Source: Pseudoalteromonas sp. A601 (GTDB taxonomy: Bacteria; Pseudomonadota; Gammaproteobacteria; Enterobacterales; Alteromonadaceae). Taken from it: 64,000 nt of DNA. A program made the translations under genes and the position numbers. The stretch spans positions 1 to 64,000 of the forward strand of contig NZ_MXQF01000005.1 in NCBI RefSeq assembly GCF_002165575.1. The letters run 5' to 3'. The notes under the pieces were generated by a model. It saw only the letters and a list, made by a program, of their open reading frames with translations. It was not told the DNA's origin and did not search any database. Positions 1-7,737 of this stretch are shown one piece after another (positions within the stretch are counted from its first letter, which is position 1; each line of letters begins with the position of its first letter).

Positions 1-342
1 ATGAAGAAAATTAACCTATAGACTTAAGTCTAATACCGAGTAATTGCTTATTACTATCAAATGATAATCAAAGGTAACTTTAATGCTGCTTAACCACTGC
101 AACCACCCTACTTTCGCTAACTGCTCATCGATTAAAGCAAGGCTACAGCTCAGCACAATAATTATTACACAGCCTATTCATCTATAAAAATATTTATAGC
201 CACAGGTAAAACTTAATCAGTTTGAGAGTCGCTATAATTAACCTACAAACTCCCCCGCCCATATGCCATAATCTAAATAATTCATAAATTTAGTAACTTG
301 GCGGTATTTCAACCGTATCGAGCTAACTTAAAGGGTTTTTTA
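1..342. other. non-coding stretch upstream of sbcB
   Basis: I see no convincing gene here. The sequence is AT-rich with many stop codons in all frames. A perfect TATAAT hexamer at 233-238 could be the -10 of an sbcB promoter, but the expected -35 position (about 210-215) matches poorly, so I do not call a promoter. Confidence 0.4.
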
Positions 343-1788
343 ATGGCTTATCAAGAGCAAAATCAAGCAACTATTTATTGGCACGATTATGAGACCTGGG
401 GGGCCAGCCCGCAAAAGGATAAGCCGAGCCAGTTTGCTGGTATTCGTACCGACCTTGATTTAAATATTATTGGTGAGCCACTGATTGAATATTGCAAACC
501 AGTGGCTGATTACCTACCGCACCCTGAGGCATGTTTAATCACAGGTATTACCCCACAAGTGGCGATGCAAAAAGGCTTAGTGGAAGCGGATTTTATAGCC
601 AAAATTCATGCCGAATTTAGTGTGCCCAATACCTGTGTAGCTGGGTATAACAGTATTCGCTTTGATGATGAAGTAAGCCGTTATAGCTTTTATCGTAACT
701 TTTACGACCCTTATGAGCGTGAATACAAAAACAATAACAGTCGCTGGGATATTATTGATTTAGTGCGCGCCTGCTATGCGCTGCGCCCTGAAGGTATTGA
801 ATGGCCATTAAAAGAAGATGGTAGCCCGAGCTTTAAATTAGAACATTTAACCGTTGCTAACGGCATTGAACACGCCGCCGCGCACGATGCACTGAGTGAT
901 GTAACGGCCACTATTGCATTGGCAAAGCTAATAAAAGAAAAGCAGCCAAAACTGTATAACTTCTTTTTTAGTTTACGTGGTAAAAAAGCGCTCGCTGAAC
1001 TTGTTGATGTATTTAACATGACGCCGCTAGTGCATACATCATCCCGCATTCCTGCAACGCAAGGTTGCACCAGTTGGATTGCGCCGATGAGTTTTCACCC
1101 AACGAATAAAAATGCAGTGGTATGCTTTAATTTAACTGAAGACCCACAAGTATTACTGGATTTATCGGTAGAGGAATTACGCACTCGCCTTTACACAAAA
1201 CGCAGCGAACTTGGCGAAGATGAACTGCCTGTTGGTTTAAAACTGGTACATTTAAATAAATGTCCTATTTTGGCGCCCGCTAAAACGTTATTGCCTGAAA
1301 ACGCCGCACGCTTAGGTATTGACCGTGAGCAATGTTTAAAAAATCTTGCAATATTAAAAGCAAACCCAGGCCTTCGAGACAAAGTCACTGAGGTATTTAA
1401 CGACAGACCTGATTACGGCAAAACCACTAATACTGATTACATGCTCTATGATGGTTTTACCAGCAACGCTGATAAAGCCAAATTTGCTATTATCCGTGAT
1501 GCCAGCCCTGAGCAATTAGCAGGTATGCAATTAGATTTTGAAGACAAAAAATTTGATAACTTATTATTTAAGTACCGTGCCCGTAACTGGCCGCAATCAC
1601 TGAGCCAAGACGAGCTCGATCAATGGCGTCAGTATTGCCAAAACAAATTAATGCATGGTGAAGATCAACCATCAATCAGTGCACAAGATTTTATGATCAC
1701 CCTTGAAAACCTCGCCCATGAACATGACGATAACGAAAAGAATTTAACTATTTTAAAGGCGCTGTATAACTACGCGCAGAGTATGTAG
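343..1788 (+). CDS. sbcB: Exodeoxyribonuclease I (SbcB)
   Basis: A 3'-to-5' single-strand DNA exonuclease of recombination and mismatch repair, acting in the cytoplasm. The N-terminal DEDD exonuclease fold is visible: WHDYETWG places the first two acidic ligands at D15 and E17, followed by YNSIRFDDE and HDALSDVTATIALA, which carry the remaining acidic residues. From this start the protein is 481 aa, close to the roughly 475 aa of E. coli ExoI, and D15/E17 take the same numbers as in that enzyme. An in-frame TTG at 298 would add 15 residues with no family counterpart, so I start at the ATG at 343. It stands alone and is followed by a hairpin terminator. Confidence 0.95.
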   Translation: MAYQEQNQATIYWHDYETWGASPQKDKPSQFAGIRTDLDLNIIGEPLIEYCKPVADYLPHPEACLITGITPQVAMQKGLVEADFIAKIHAEFSVPNTCVAGYNSIRFDDEVSRYSFYRNFYDPYEREYKNNNSRWDIIDLVRACYALRPEGIEWPLKEDGSPSFKLEHLTVANGIEHAAAHDALSDVTATIALAKLIKEKQPKLYNFFFSLRGKKALAELVDVFNMTPLVHTSSRIPATQGCTSWIAPMSFHPTNKNAVVCFNLTEDPQVLLDLSVEELRTRLYTKRSELGEDELPVGLKLVHLNKCPILAPAKTLLPENAARLGIDREQCLKNLAILKANPGLRDKVTEVFNDRPDYGKTTNTDYMLYDGFTSNADKAKFAIIRDASPEQLAGMQLDFEDKKFDNLLFKYRARNWPQSLSQDELDQWRQYCQNKLMHGEDQPSISAQDFMITLENLAHEHDDNEKNLTILKALYNYAQSM

Positions 1789-1813
1789 TTTCCCTATTGC
1801 TTATAAACAAACA

Positions 1814-1870
1814 GCGCTAGTTTGCAAAACTAGCGACAAGATTTAAGGCCGCGATTAGTCGCGGCTTTTT
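1814..1870 (+). terminator. double hairpin after sbcB
   Basis: There are two consecutive stem-loops. The first has 9-bp arms (1814-1822 and 1826-1834) and a GCA loop. The second has arms GCCGCGA (1848-1854) and TCGCGGC (1859-1865), followed directly by five T. The second is a standard intrinsic terminator for sbcB and lies in the convergent gap with the gene on the other strand. Confidence 0.8.
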
Positions 1871-1873
1871 AAT

Positions 1874-2578
1874 TTAAAATTCAAACTCTAGGGCAAGACG
1901 AAAACTGTGATCTTTCCCTTGTTGGCTAAGCTCGGTGACAAACCCTGCTTCCCACTTAAGTTGTCGCTTCGCCGAAAATCGATGCAGGCCAATAAAACCG
2001 GGGCCAATACCCAAGAAGTCTTCTCCGGCGTATAGCTCTAAAGCAGGCTGAAACTCAGAGCGAAAACGATAGCGATACTGTGCGCGAAACTCAGTTTCCC
2101 ATTCGTTTTTAATATCACCACCCCATTCATACACTAAAAATGCATTCATGGTGAGGCTAGTACGACCAAACTCCTTTTCCCATAAAAAGCCCGTTGTGGC
2201 TTCATAACTATCTTTGCCTTCTTGCGTTTCAAGTTCAAATAAAGCGCCCCAGTCAGCCCAAAAGCGCCCTTGTTCAACCAACTGCCAACGCAGTTCTAGC
2301 TCGTAGGCTGAAAAGCCAAAGTTACCGTCATCATCGCGCTCTCCAACCGCATAGCCTTCCAAACTCATGGTGTCGTTTAATGAGCCACCAAAGCCAACTC
2401 GTTGGGCTAAAATATTTCCTTTATCGGTTTGATGAGAGATCAGACGCCATTCAAACTCACGTTCAAATGGTAAAACATAAGGGTGGTAAACTTTGTCTAC
2501 GACTATTCCATCGGCTCGCACACTAGACGATGTTATAAACAAAAGTGAAGTTAAGCAGCACGCGAGAATAAACCTCAT
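1874..2578 (-). CDS. Predicted outer-membrane beta-barrel protein, last gene of the ten-gene operon
   Basis: A secreted protein of 234 aa. It has a signal peptide (MRFILACCLTSLLFITSSS, cleavage likely near VRA-DG), alternating amphipathic strands rich in Trp and Tyr, and a C-terminal Phe (LALEFEF) typical of outer-membrane barrels. I do not recognise a named family. It overlaps the upstream permease gene by 4 bp (ATGA), so it is translationally coupled to it. Because it ends a block of cupredoxin and FTR1-like permease genes, a role in passage of a metal or substrate across the outer membrane is a reasonable inference, but nothing in the sequence proves this. Upstream in-frame codons would lack a signal peptide start, so I chose 2578. 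Confidence 0.75.
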   Translation of the reverse strand: MRFILACCLTSLLFITSSSVRADGIVVDKVYHPYVLPFEREFEWRLISHQTDKGNILAQRVGFGGSLNDTMSLEGYAVGERDDDGNFGFSAYELELRWQLVEQGRFWADWGALFELETQEGKDSYEATTGFLWEKEFGRTSLTMNAFLVYEWGGDIKNEWETEFRAQYRYRFRSEFQPALELYAGEDFLGIGPGFIGLHRFSAKRQLKWEAGFVTELSQQGKDHSFRLALEFEF

Positions 2579-3315
2579 GATGGCTCCTTTTGAGAAAATT
2601 GCCGAATAAATACTATGCTGGTACAAATAAAAACTAAAACCGCAGCTAGATATAACCATAATGCAGTTTTGCTTGGCGTTGCTTCATAGCCAACTAAGGC
2701 CTTTAGTACACGGCCTAACTCTGAGTTTTCGACTAGCACTGCACGCCAATCAAAGTAGTTGGAGGTAATATTGATCAAATCAATTTGGCTGGCTAAATCT
2801 AATGCGATAAGTAATTTTGCCGAGGCATTAAAAGCCAAAAATAACATCAGTGGATATACACCAAATCGTGCTTTAACACTGTGCAGTAAAAATAATAGCA
2901 ACACACCAAAACTACCGCAGATCCCGATTCCCAGAGATGTTCCTATAAGCAAGGGTTTTGCTGTGTCAGTGTTATGCCAAAAACCAACCAGATAAATAAA
3001 ATAGTGACTCAGATACAACGCCATAACCGCCACTATTACAAGTAATGCGAATAAATGTCGCTGCTTACAACTTACAAGTGACGCAACATACACAATGACG
3101 CACAACAGCATTTGACTAAACTCTAAGCCGCGATAATCAAATAACTGGCTCAACCACGCTGCACTTTGTACATAAATAATACTACACAGCAACCCAACAA
3201 AAGCGGTTGCTATGAGCATTCGCTGGTTTAGTGTTAGCAATGACTGTAACAGCACGAGCAAAATTACGACTGGTAAAAGCTGATTAATACTCATCAACAA
3301 ACTAGTTATCAGCAT
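2575..3315 (-). CDS. FTR1-like integral membrane permease with degenerate motif
   Basis: A polytopic membrane protein of 246 aa with about seven hydrophobic segments. Its order, size and cupredoxin neighbour resemble bacterial FTR1-type iron permeases. FTR1 proteins carry REXXE iron-binding motifs. Here the first is lost (the segment reads SINQLLPVV), and only a partial RGLE is seen in FDYRGLEFSQ around residue 64. It may therefore be a divergent permease or one with altered metal handling. The ATG at 3315 is preceded by AAGGA at suitable spacing; a TTG at 3318 is less likely. It overlaps the cupredoxin gene by 14 bp. The family call rests mainly on context and topology. Confidence 0.5.
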   Translation of the reverse strand: MLITSLLMSINQLLPVVILLVLLQSLLTLNQRMLIATAFVGLLCSIIYVQSAAWLSQLFDYRGLEFSQMLLCVIVYVASLVSCKQRHLFALLVIVAVMALYLSHYFIYLVGFWHNTDTAKPLLIGTSLGIGICGSFGVLLLFLLHSVKARFGVYPLMLFLAFNASAKLLIALDLASQIDLINITSNYFDWRAVLVENSELGRVLKALVGYEATPSKTALWLYLAAVLVFICTSIVFIRQFSQKEPS

Positions 3316-3649
3316 CAATCTTTCCTTCTACTAATACTGCGCCATGGGCCGTATTAGGTGAAAACTCGCCAAAAAACTCATAACGCCCAGGGCTCAGTGG
3401 CCCAATATAAATCACACTACGGCGATTTGGATACAGCACTTTCTCACGATTTAAATCGAAGCTGTCAAACTCTTCTGGTGTACTATCTTGATTTTCAATC
3501 AAAAGTTTTAGTTTAGTATTGGCCGGTACGATGATCTCCGCAGGATAAAAAAGATGATCTTTTAAAATTAATTTATATTCTTTAGCAACACACGAAAACG
3601 GTAATACGCTAAATAGCAGCAGGCTAATAAACCCTAAGCAGTTATTCAC
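3302..3649 (-). CDS. Periplasmic cupredoxin-fold protein (Cupredoxin_1 type)
   Basis: A small exported protein of 115 aa. A signal peptide precedes a single cupredoxin domain with the signatures PAEIIVPANTKLKLLIEN, EFDSFDLNREKV, GPLSPGRYEFFGEF and TAHGAVLVEG. This is the version usually found beside FTR1-type permeases, where it is thought to deliver or oxidise iron or copper in the periplasm. The GTG at 3649 is the best start: AAGGAG sits six bases upstream and it gives a clean signal peptide. A longer reading from 3691 would run 50 bp into the kinase gene. The GTG start lies just inside the kinase stop, implying coupled translation. Confidence 0.8.
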   Translation of the reverse strand: MNNCLGFISLLLFSVLPFSCVAKEYKLILKDHLFYPAEIIVPANTKLKLLIENQDSTPEEFDSFDLNREKVLYPNRRSVIYIGPLSPGRYEFFGEFSPNTAHGAVLVEGKIDADN

Positions 3650-4946
3650 TCCCTGCTCCTTGCATAAATTCAACTCGCACTTGTAAGCCACCTAATTCAC
3701 TATCAGCTAAAGAAATACTCGCGCCATAAATTGTTACTATATGTTCAACTATCGCCATACCTAATCCGGCACCTTGCTCACCAGAGGGGTGTTTATCACC
3801 TCCAACACGGTAAAAACGATTAAAAATTCGTGCTTTATGGGCATCATCAATGCCAGAACCTGAATCATCAATTTGCCAACCTAACACACCGTGTATATTG
3901 TTTAAGCGGATCACTATATTACCACCACTTGGCGTATACTTTATGGCGTTACTTAATAAATTACTAAATAGGGTTGCTAAGGTAAATTGGTCGCCATTAA
4001 TAACATAATCATCGCCTTCAATACTGATCGTATGCTGTTTTTCATCAAGTCGTTCGTATAGCTGTGCAACCACTTGCTGGCTGATCTCAAGCACTGAAAT
4101 TGGGCTAAATTGCGCCTGCCATTGCTCAGGATATGTGCGCCCTAAAATCAACATTTGTTCAACAATATTACTTAGTTTATCGATACCTTTAGCCATTGCA
4201 TCAAGCTCTAAACTATTATTACCTTGAGTGCGTAAGTTATGTACATTTATTTTTAAACTACTTAATGGAGTACGTAATTCATGGGCAGCATCTGAGGCAA
4301 AAAAGCGCTCTCTTAAGTAAGCACTTTCTACACGCTTAAACAGGTCATTTAAACGTGAGATCACCGGTTTAATTTCATGCGCGTTTACTTGCCAATCAAT
4401 TGCAGTGAAGTCATTAGCTTGCCTCGTCTTTAAAAGCTTTGAAAGACGAGTTAAAGGGCTTAGACCTTGCTTAACGAATAAACTAATTAATATCGCCAGT
4501 AACGGCACGCTCCAAAGCAAAGGAGTCATTGCTGATAAAATCATCGTTTCGCTAAGGGCATAGCGTTTACTTAATGGCTCTGCCACCAGCACTTGTTTTG
4601 TCTGCATGGTTAACCTAAATACTCGCATACGCTGCCCAGCTAAGTTTTCAACACTAAATCCATTCAGACTCGGTTTTTGCGCAAGCTCGGCTAATGATTC
4701 AGACGCACTGAGTAAGTTGTTATCTTGCCATATTTGAAACAGTAATTGGGTGAGATCACTGCGTAGCATCGGCGCATCTGTGTGTATAGGTTGTTCGATT
4801 AATACATGAGCAATAGTCTTTAATTCATTATCAAGTAACTGCTCAGCTTGCATCATGCTTTCGCGGTAACCTTTACTAAAGGCTAAAAAACAAGTCAAAA
4901 TCACTGTTGATAAAATAATCAGCGTGAGTCTGCGTTTGATTGACAC
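3642..4946 (-). CDS. QseC/PmrB-like sensor histidine kinase
   Basis: An inner-membrane sensor kinase of 434 aa. Two transmembrane helices (about residues 7-24 and 139-159) flank a periplasmic sensor region, followed by a HAMP-like linker. The dimerisation box is SDAAHELRTPLSSLK with phospho-acceptor H222. The ATPase part shows the N box NLLSNAIKYTP, G1 DDSGSGI, F box FNRFYR and G2 GAGLGMAIV. It pairs with the adjacent response regulator: the GTG start shares one base with that gene's TAG stop. The ligand is unknown; QseC relatives answer metals, pH or signalling molecules. Its place upstream of cupredoxin and permease genes suggests metal sensing as one possibility. Confidence 0.9.
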   Translation of the reverse strand: MSIKRRLTLIILSTVILTCFLAFSKGYRESMMQAEQLLDNELKTIAHVLIEQPIHTDAPMLRSDLTQLLFQIWQDNNLLSASESLAELAQKPSLNGFSVENLAGQRMRVFRLTMQTKQVLVAEPLSKRYALSETMILSAMTPLLWSVPLLAILISLFVKQGLSPLTRLSKLLKTRQANDFTAIDWQVNAHEIKPVISRLNDLFKRVESAYLRERFFASDAAHELRTPLSSLKINVHNLRTQGNNSLELDAMAKGIDKLSNIVEQMLILGRTYPEQWQAQFSPISVLEISQQVVAQLYERLDEKQHTISIEGDDYVINGDQFTLATLFSNLLSNAIKYTPSGGNIVIRLNNIHGVLGWQIDDSGSGIDDAHKARIFNRFYRVGGDKHPSGEQGAGLGMAIVEHIVTIYGASISLADSELGGLQVRVEFMQGAGSE

Positions 4947-5605
4947 TAGCGCTTGCCTACCACGTAACCGATACCTCGTAAGGTTTTGATCAACTCTTTA
5001 GGAAGTTTTTTACGAAGATGGTGAATGTGTACTTCAATAGTATTTGACCCGACTTCTTCTCCCCACTCGTACAGCTTGCTCTCTAATTGTTGTTTAGATA
5101 ACACGCGACCTTGGTTTTCGAACAGTGCTTTAAGAAGCATAAACTCTTTACGTGGTAAATTAATAGCTTGCTGATCCACTGACACAGTGAATGCTGAAGT
5201 ATCCATCACAATGTTAGCCACTGTAATTTTACTTGATTGCGTTTGAGTTACGCGCCGACTAGCGACTCTTAAACGGGCAAATAACTCAGCAGGGTCAAAT
5301 GGTTTAGCTAAATAATCATCAGCGCCTAAATCTAACCCTTGTACTTTATCGTCAATACTACCGCGTGCCGTTAAAATAACGACAGGTAAGTTAGGGCGAT
5401 GTTTTTTGACGTGTTTTAATACATCAATACCATCGCCATCAGGTAGGCCTAAATCCAATACTAGCAGTTCAATTTCATCGCTTTGTAACCATTGCATCGC
5501 TGAACTTATACTCGCACAATGTTCAACACTGTAACCTTGTTGGCGAAGTGATCGACATAAGCCTTCAGCCACCAATTTATCATCTTCAACAAGCAATAAA
5601 TGCAT
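4946..5605 (-). CDS. OmpR-family response regulator (QseB/PmrA-like)
   Basis: A cytoplasmic transcription factor of 219 aa. The receiver domain has the acidic pocket EDD (7-9), phosphorylation site D51 (VLDLGLPDGDG), T79 and K101. The C-terminal winged helix ends in SNTIEVHIHHLRKKL and IRT-like RGIGYV. QseB/PmrA proteins bind direct repeats of CTTAA-type half-sites, and such a repeat (9890-9906) lies in front of the first gene of this operon, so autoregulation of the whole ten-gene unit is likely. The ATG follows the upstream TPR gene stop by one base. I keep the name generic because QseB, PmrA and related regulators cannot be separated by eye. Confidence 0.92.
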   Translation of the reverse strand: MHLLLVEDDKLVAEGLCRSLRQQGYSVEHCASISSAMQWLQSDEIELLVLDLGLPDGDGIDVLKHVKKHRPNLPVVILTARGSIDDKVQGLDLGADDYLAKPFDPAELFARLRVASRRVTQTQSSKITVANIVMDTSAFTVSVDQQAINLPRKEFMLLKALFENQGRVLSKQQLESKLYEWGEEVGSNTIEVHIHHLRKKLPKELIKTLRGIGYVVGKR

Positions 5606-5606
5606 A

Positions 5607-6260
5607 TTATCTCTTTAGTTTCTTCTCGACTTTGGCCAACAGTTGAGTTATTTCTTGCTGGCGATATAAATCCGCTTTTGGCCTACCTGGGCGTGCCGGT
5701 GCCTGTTGGGCAGCAAGTAAATGTTTTTTTGCTTTTTTGTACTCTCTTTCGTCATACAAAAATGCCGCGTATAAATAATTACTATCGATGCCGTTTGGAT
5801 TTATATCAAGCGCTTGGTTGAATAATTCATTCGCTTTGTCATCATCACCAAATCCAATTGGCCAACTCGGTACTTTACTGTAAAGAGTCGCTAAACTGGT
5901 GTAAGCAGAGCCTGATAACGCATTAGCATCAATTTCTATGGCTTGCTCTAACTGTCCTTTAGCGTCTTTTGCAAATCCTAACGCACCTAAGCCCCCTTTT
6001 GCCCCAGCGTAACTCGAAAGCACAATACCATACCAAATATGGCTTTGAGCCTTATCATCGTAGGTCTTTGCAAACCCGGCAGCCTGCTTTGATAACTTTT
6101 CAAATGCATTGAGCTGCGCTTTATCTACTAACTCATAATTCACAGTTGCCCAACTGGTTTGCACTTGAGCTAATTCGCTTGCAAGATCAGCATGTGCAGT
6201 ACTGGTTAAAAATATCCCAGATAACAAGCAGCTAATATAAAGTAGTTTAGTCATAATCAT
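5607..6260 (-). CDS. Exported TPR-type protein
   Basis: A periplasmic or exported protein of 217 aa: signal peptide (LLYISCLLSGIFLTSTAHA), then alpha-helical repeats resembling tetratricopeptide repeats, with LDINPNGIDSNYLYAAFLYDEREYKKAKKHL the clearest, and a basic C-terminus. TPR proteins act as scaffolds, and nothing here shows an enzymatic site. It overlaps the preceding dehydrogenase gene by 4 bp and is one base from the response regulator, so it is an integral operon member. A start at the internal ATG (6254) would change only two residues. The function is unknown. Confidence 0.75.
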   Translation of the reverse strand: MIMTKLLYISCLLSGIFLTSTAHADLASELAQVQTSWATVNYELVDKAQLNAFEKLSKQAAGFAKTYDDKAQSHIWYGIVLSSYAGAKGGLGALGFAKDAKGQLEQAIEIDANALSGSAYTSLATLYSKVPSWPIGFGDDDKANELFNQALDINPNGIDSNYLYAAFLYDEREYKKAKKHLLAAQQAPARPGRPKADLYRQQEITQLLAKVEKKLKR

Positions 6261-7051
6261 TCACCTTTATCAATTTTATCTACAAAAAAACTTTTAATTT
6301 TAGGAAGTTGCTTTGCAATTGCGTTATCTACTAAGGATGGAAATGCCCCATTTAGTTTGACAAATAAGCGCTCTGGAAAGCCAATGTAACTGCGTGAATT
6401 TCCAGAGCTCAATAATGAAATAAGCGCATCTGCCACTTTATCGGGTGGATCCATTGTATTGCCTAAAGCTTTATTCATCGCGCGTACTTGCACGGAATTG
6501 ATAGTTGTATCAGTAGCTCTAGGTGCTAAATATAATATTTTTACATCACAGTGACTGAGTTCGCGGGCCAGCGCTTCTGTCATTCCTCGTAAGCCAAATT
6601 TACTTGCGCAATATAAGGTTTGATAAGGGTAACCAATACTGCCAAACGATGATCCCACATTAACTATTGAGCCTTTTTTAGCTAAAATTTGTGGTAAAAA
6701 TAGCTGGCATAGCTTAATTGGCACCGACAAATTAACTATCAGTAAATCATCTATTTGCTGCTCCGTCATTTCACTAAAACCTTGCATCACATTAATGCCA
6801 GCGCTATTTATAAGCATTGTTGCACTGCCGAGTGATTTAGCATGTTCGAGTAAATTTTGCCGAGTCTGTGCTGATGTTAAATCGCCAATAAATATCTCAC
6901 AGTCTTGGCCACACTTAATCTGTAATGCCTCAAGCAGTGCTTGTTGACGACCCACTAACAGTAAACGCCAGCCATGCTGAATCAACTTTAATGCCACGGC
7001 TTGACCAATTCCGCCTGTCGCACCTGTTAACACGCAAAGTGGGCGGTTCAT
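6257..7051 (-). CDS. Short-chain dehydrogenase/reductase
   Basis: A classical SDR of 264 aa. The cofactor glycine motif is TGATGGIG (9-16), the structural motif is NSAG (82-85), and the catalytic residues are Ser134 or Ser135, Tyr147 and Lys151 (YCASK). GRQQ at the end of the second strand suggests NADP(H) preference. SDRs reduce ketones or oxidise alcohols. The substrate is not evident, but the neighbouring acyl ligase and di-iron oxidase suggest an oxidised acyl intermediate. The start overlaps the oxidase stop (ATGA). The tail after residue 220 is family-specific and poorly conserved. Confidence 0.9.
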   Translation of the reverse strand: MNRPLCVLTGATGGIGQAVALKLIQHGWRLLLVGRQQALLEALQIKCGQDCEIFIGDLTSAQTRQNLLEHAKSLGSATMLINSAGINVMQGFSEMTEQQIDDLLIVNLSVPIKLCQLFLPQILAKKGSIVNVGSSFGSIGYPYQTLYCASKFGLRGMTEALARELSHCDVKILYLAPRATDTTINSVQVRAMNKALGNTMDPPDKVADALISLLSSGNSRSYIGFPERLFVKLNGAFPSLVDNAIAKQLPKIKSFFVDKIDKGE

Positions 7052-7737
7052 GCACTTTGCTCCAAGTCACTATTTACAAACTGTGGATCTGTATCTAATT
7101 CACGAAAAATATTGCCATATAACTTATAAAAACATTTAGCGGCATACACTATTGCATGTTGATCTGCAGGAGACTCTATTTTATTCATTAAATCTTCAAA
7201 AAATTTCACATGCTCAATATCCAAAGCGCCATGAGATGTTAAATAGCTAAATGCTTTTTTAGGTAACCCGGTCATATTGGCTATGTTACTTGCCGCATTA
7301 TCGGCTAACGCAATTGATGTACCTTCGAGCACATGCACCATGCCAAAAAATGCCAATGGGTTACCCCGATTAATTGTATCGTAGGCATAAGCTACCATTA
7401 ATTCAGTGGCAAATTTGGGAGCACTTTGACGTACTTGTTGTTTATCAAAACCACACGCTGCAATATCATTGAGCACCCATTCTTGATGGCCTATTTCTTC
7501 TTCTATATATTCTGCAACAGCCTCACGGATCCACTCTTGTTCAGTCGATAATTTCGCGCCCACGGCCATCATTAATGGCACCGTATGTTTAACATGATGA
7601 TAGGCTTGTGCTAAAAATGAAGCATACTCAGTCGTGCTTACTTGCCCGTTAAATACCCGGGTAATGATCGGTGCAGCCAATAAATACTCGCGCTCTGCTT
7701 GGGTGTGTGATTTTAATGTCTCGAAAAAATTACTCAT
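7048..7737 (-). CDS. Haem-oxygenase-like di-iron oxidase (HDO/TenA-like, iron-containing redox enzyme)
   Basis: A 229-aa all-helical protein of the iron-containing redox enzyme family. Likely metal ligands are visible in order: HH at 47-48, EEEIGH (E79-H84), E138 in HVLEGTS, and H169 with DIEH (173-176). HDO relatives perform oxygen-dependent chemistry; UndA, for example, converts fatty acids to terminal alkenes, and others cleave or hydroxylate amino acids. TenA-type thiaminases share the fold but lack this carboxylate-rich set. Its position between an acyl ligase and an SDR points to fatty-acid-derived chemistry (inference). Both ends overlap neighbours by 4 bp. Confidence 0.8.
   Translation of the reverse strand: MSNFFETLKSHTQAEREYLLAAPIITRVFNGQVSTTEYASFLAQAYHHVKHTVPLMMAVGAKLSTEQEWIREAVAEYIEEEIGHQEWVLNDIAACGFDKQQVRQSAPKFATELMVAYAYDTINRGNPLAFFGMVHVLEGTSIALADNAASNIANMTGLPKKAFSYLTSHGALDIEHVKFFEDLMNKIESPADQHAIVYAAKCFYKLYGNIFRELDTDPQFVNSDLEQSA

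Noticed and set aside
774..1070. 98-codon minus-strand ORF inside sbcB
   Set aside because: It lies antisense to a well-supported exonuclease gene and has low-complexity Ser/Ala composition, as expected for a shadow reading frame.
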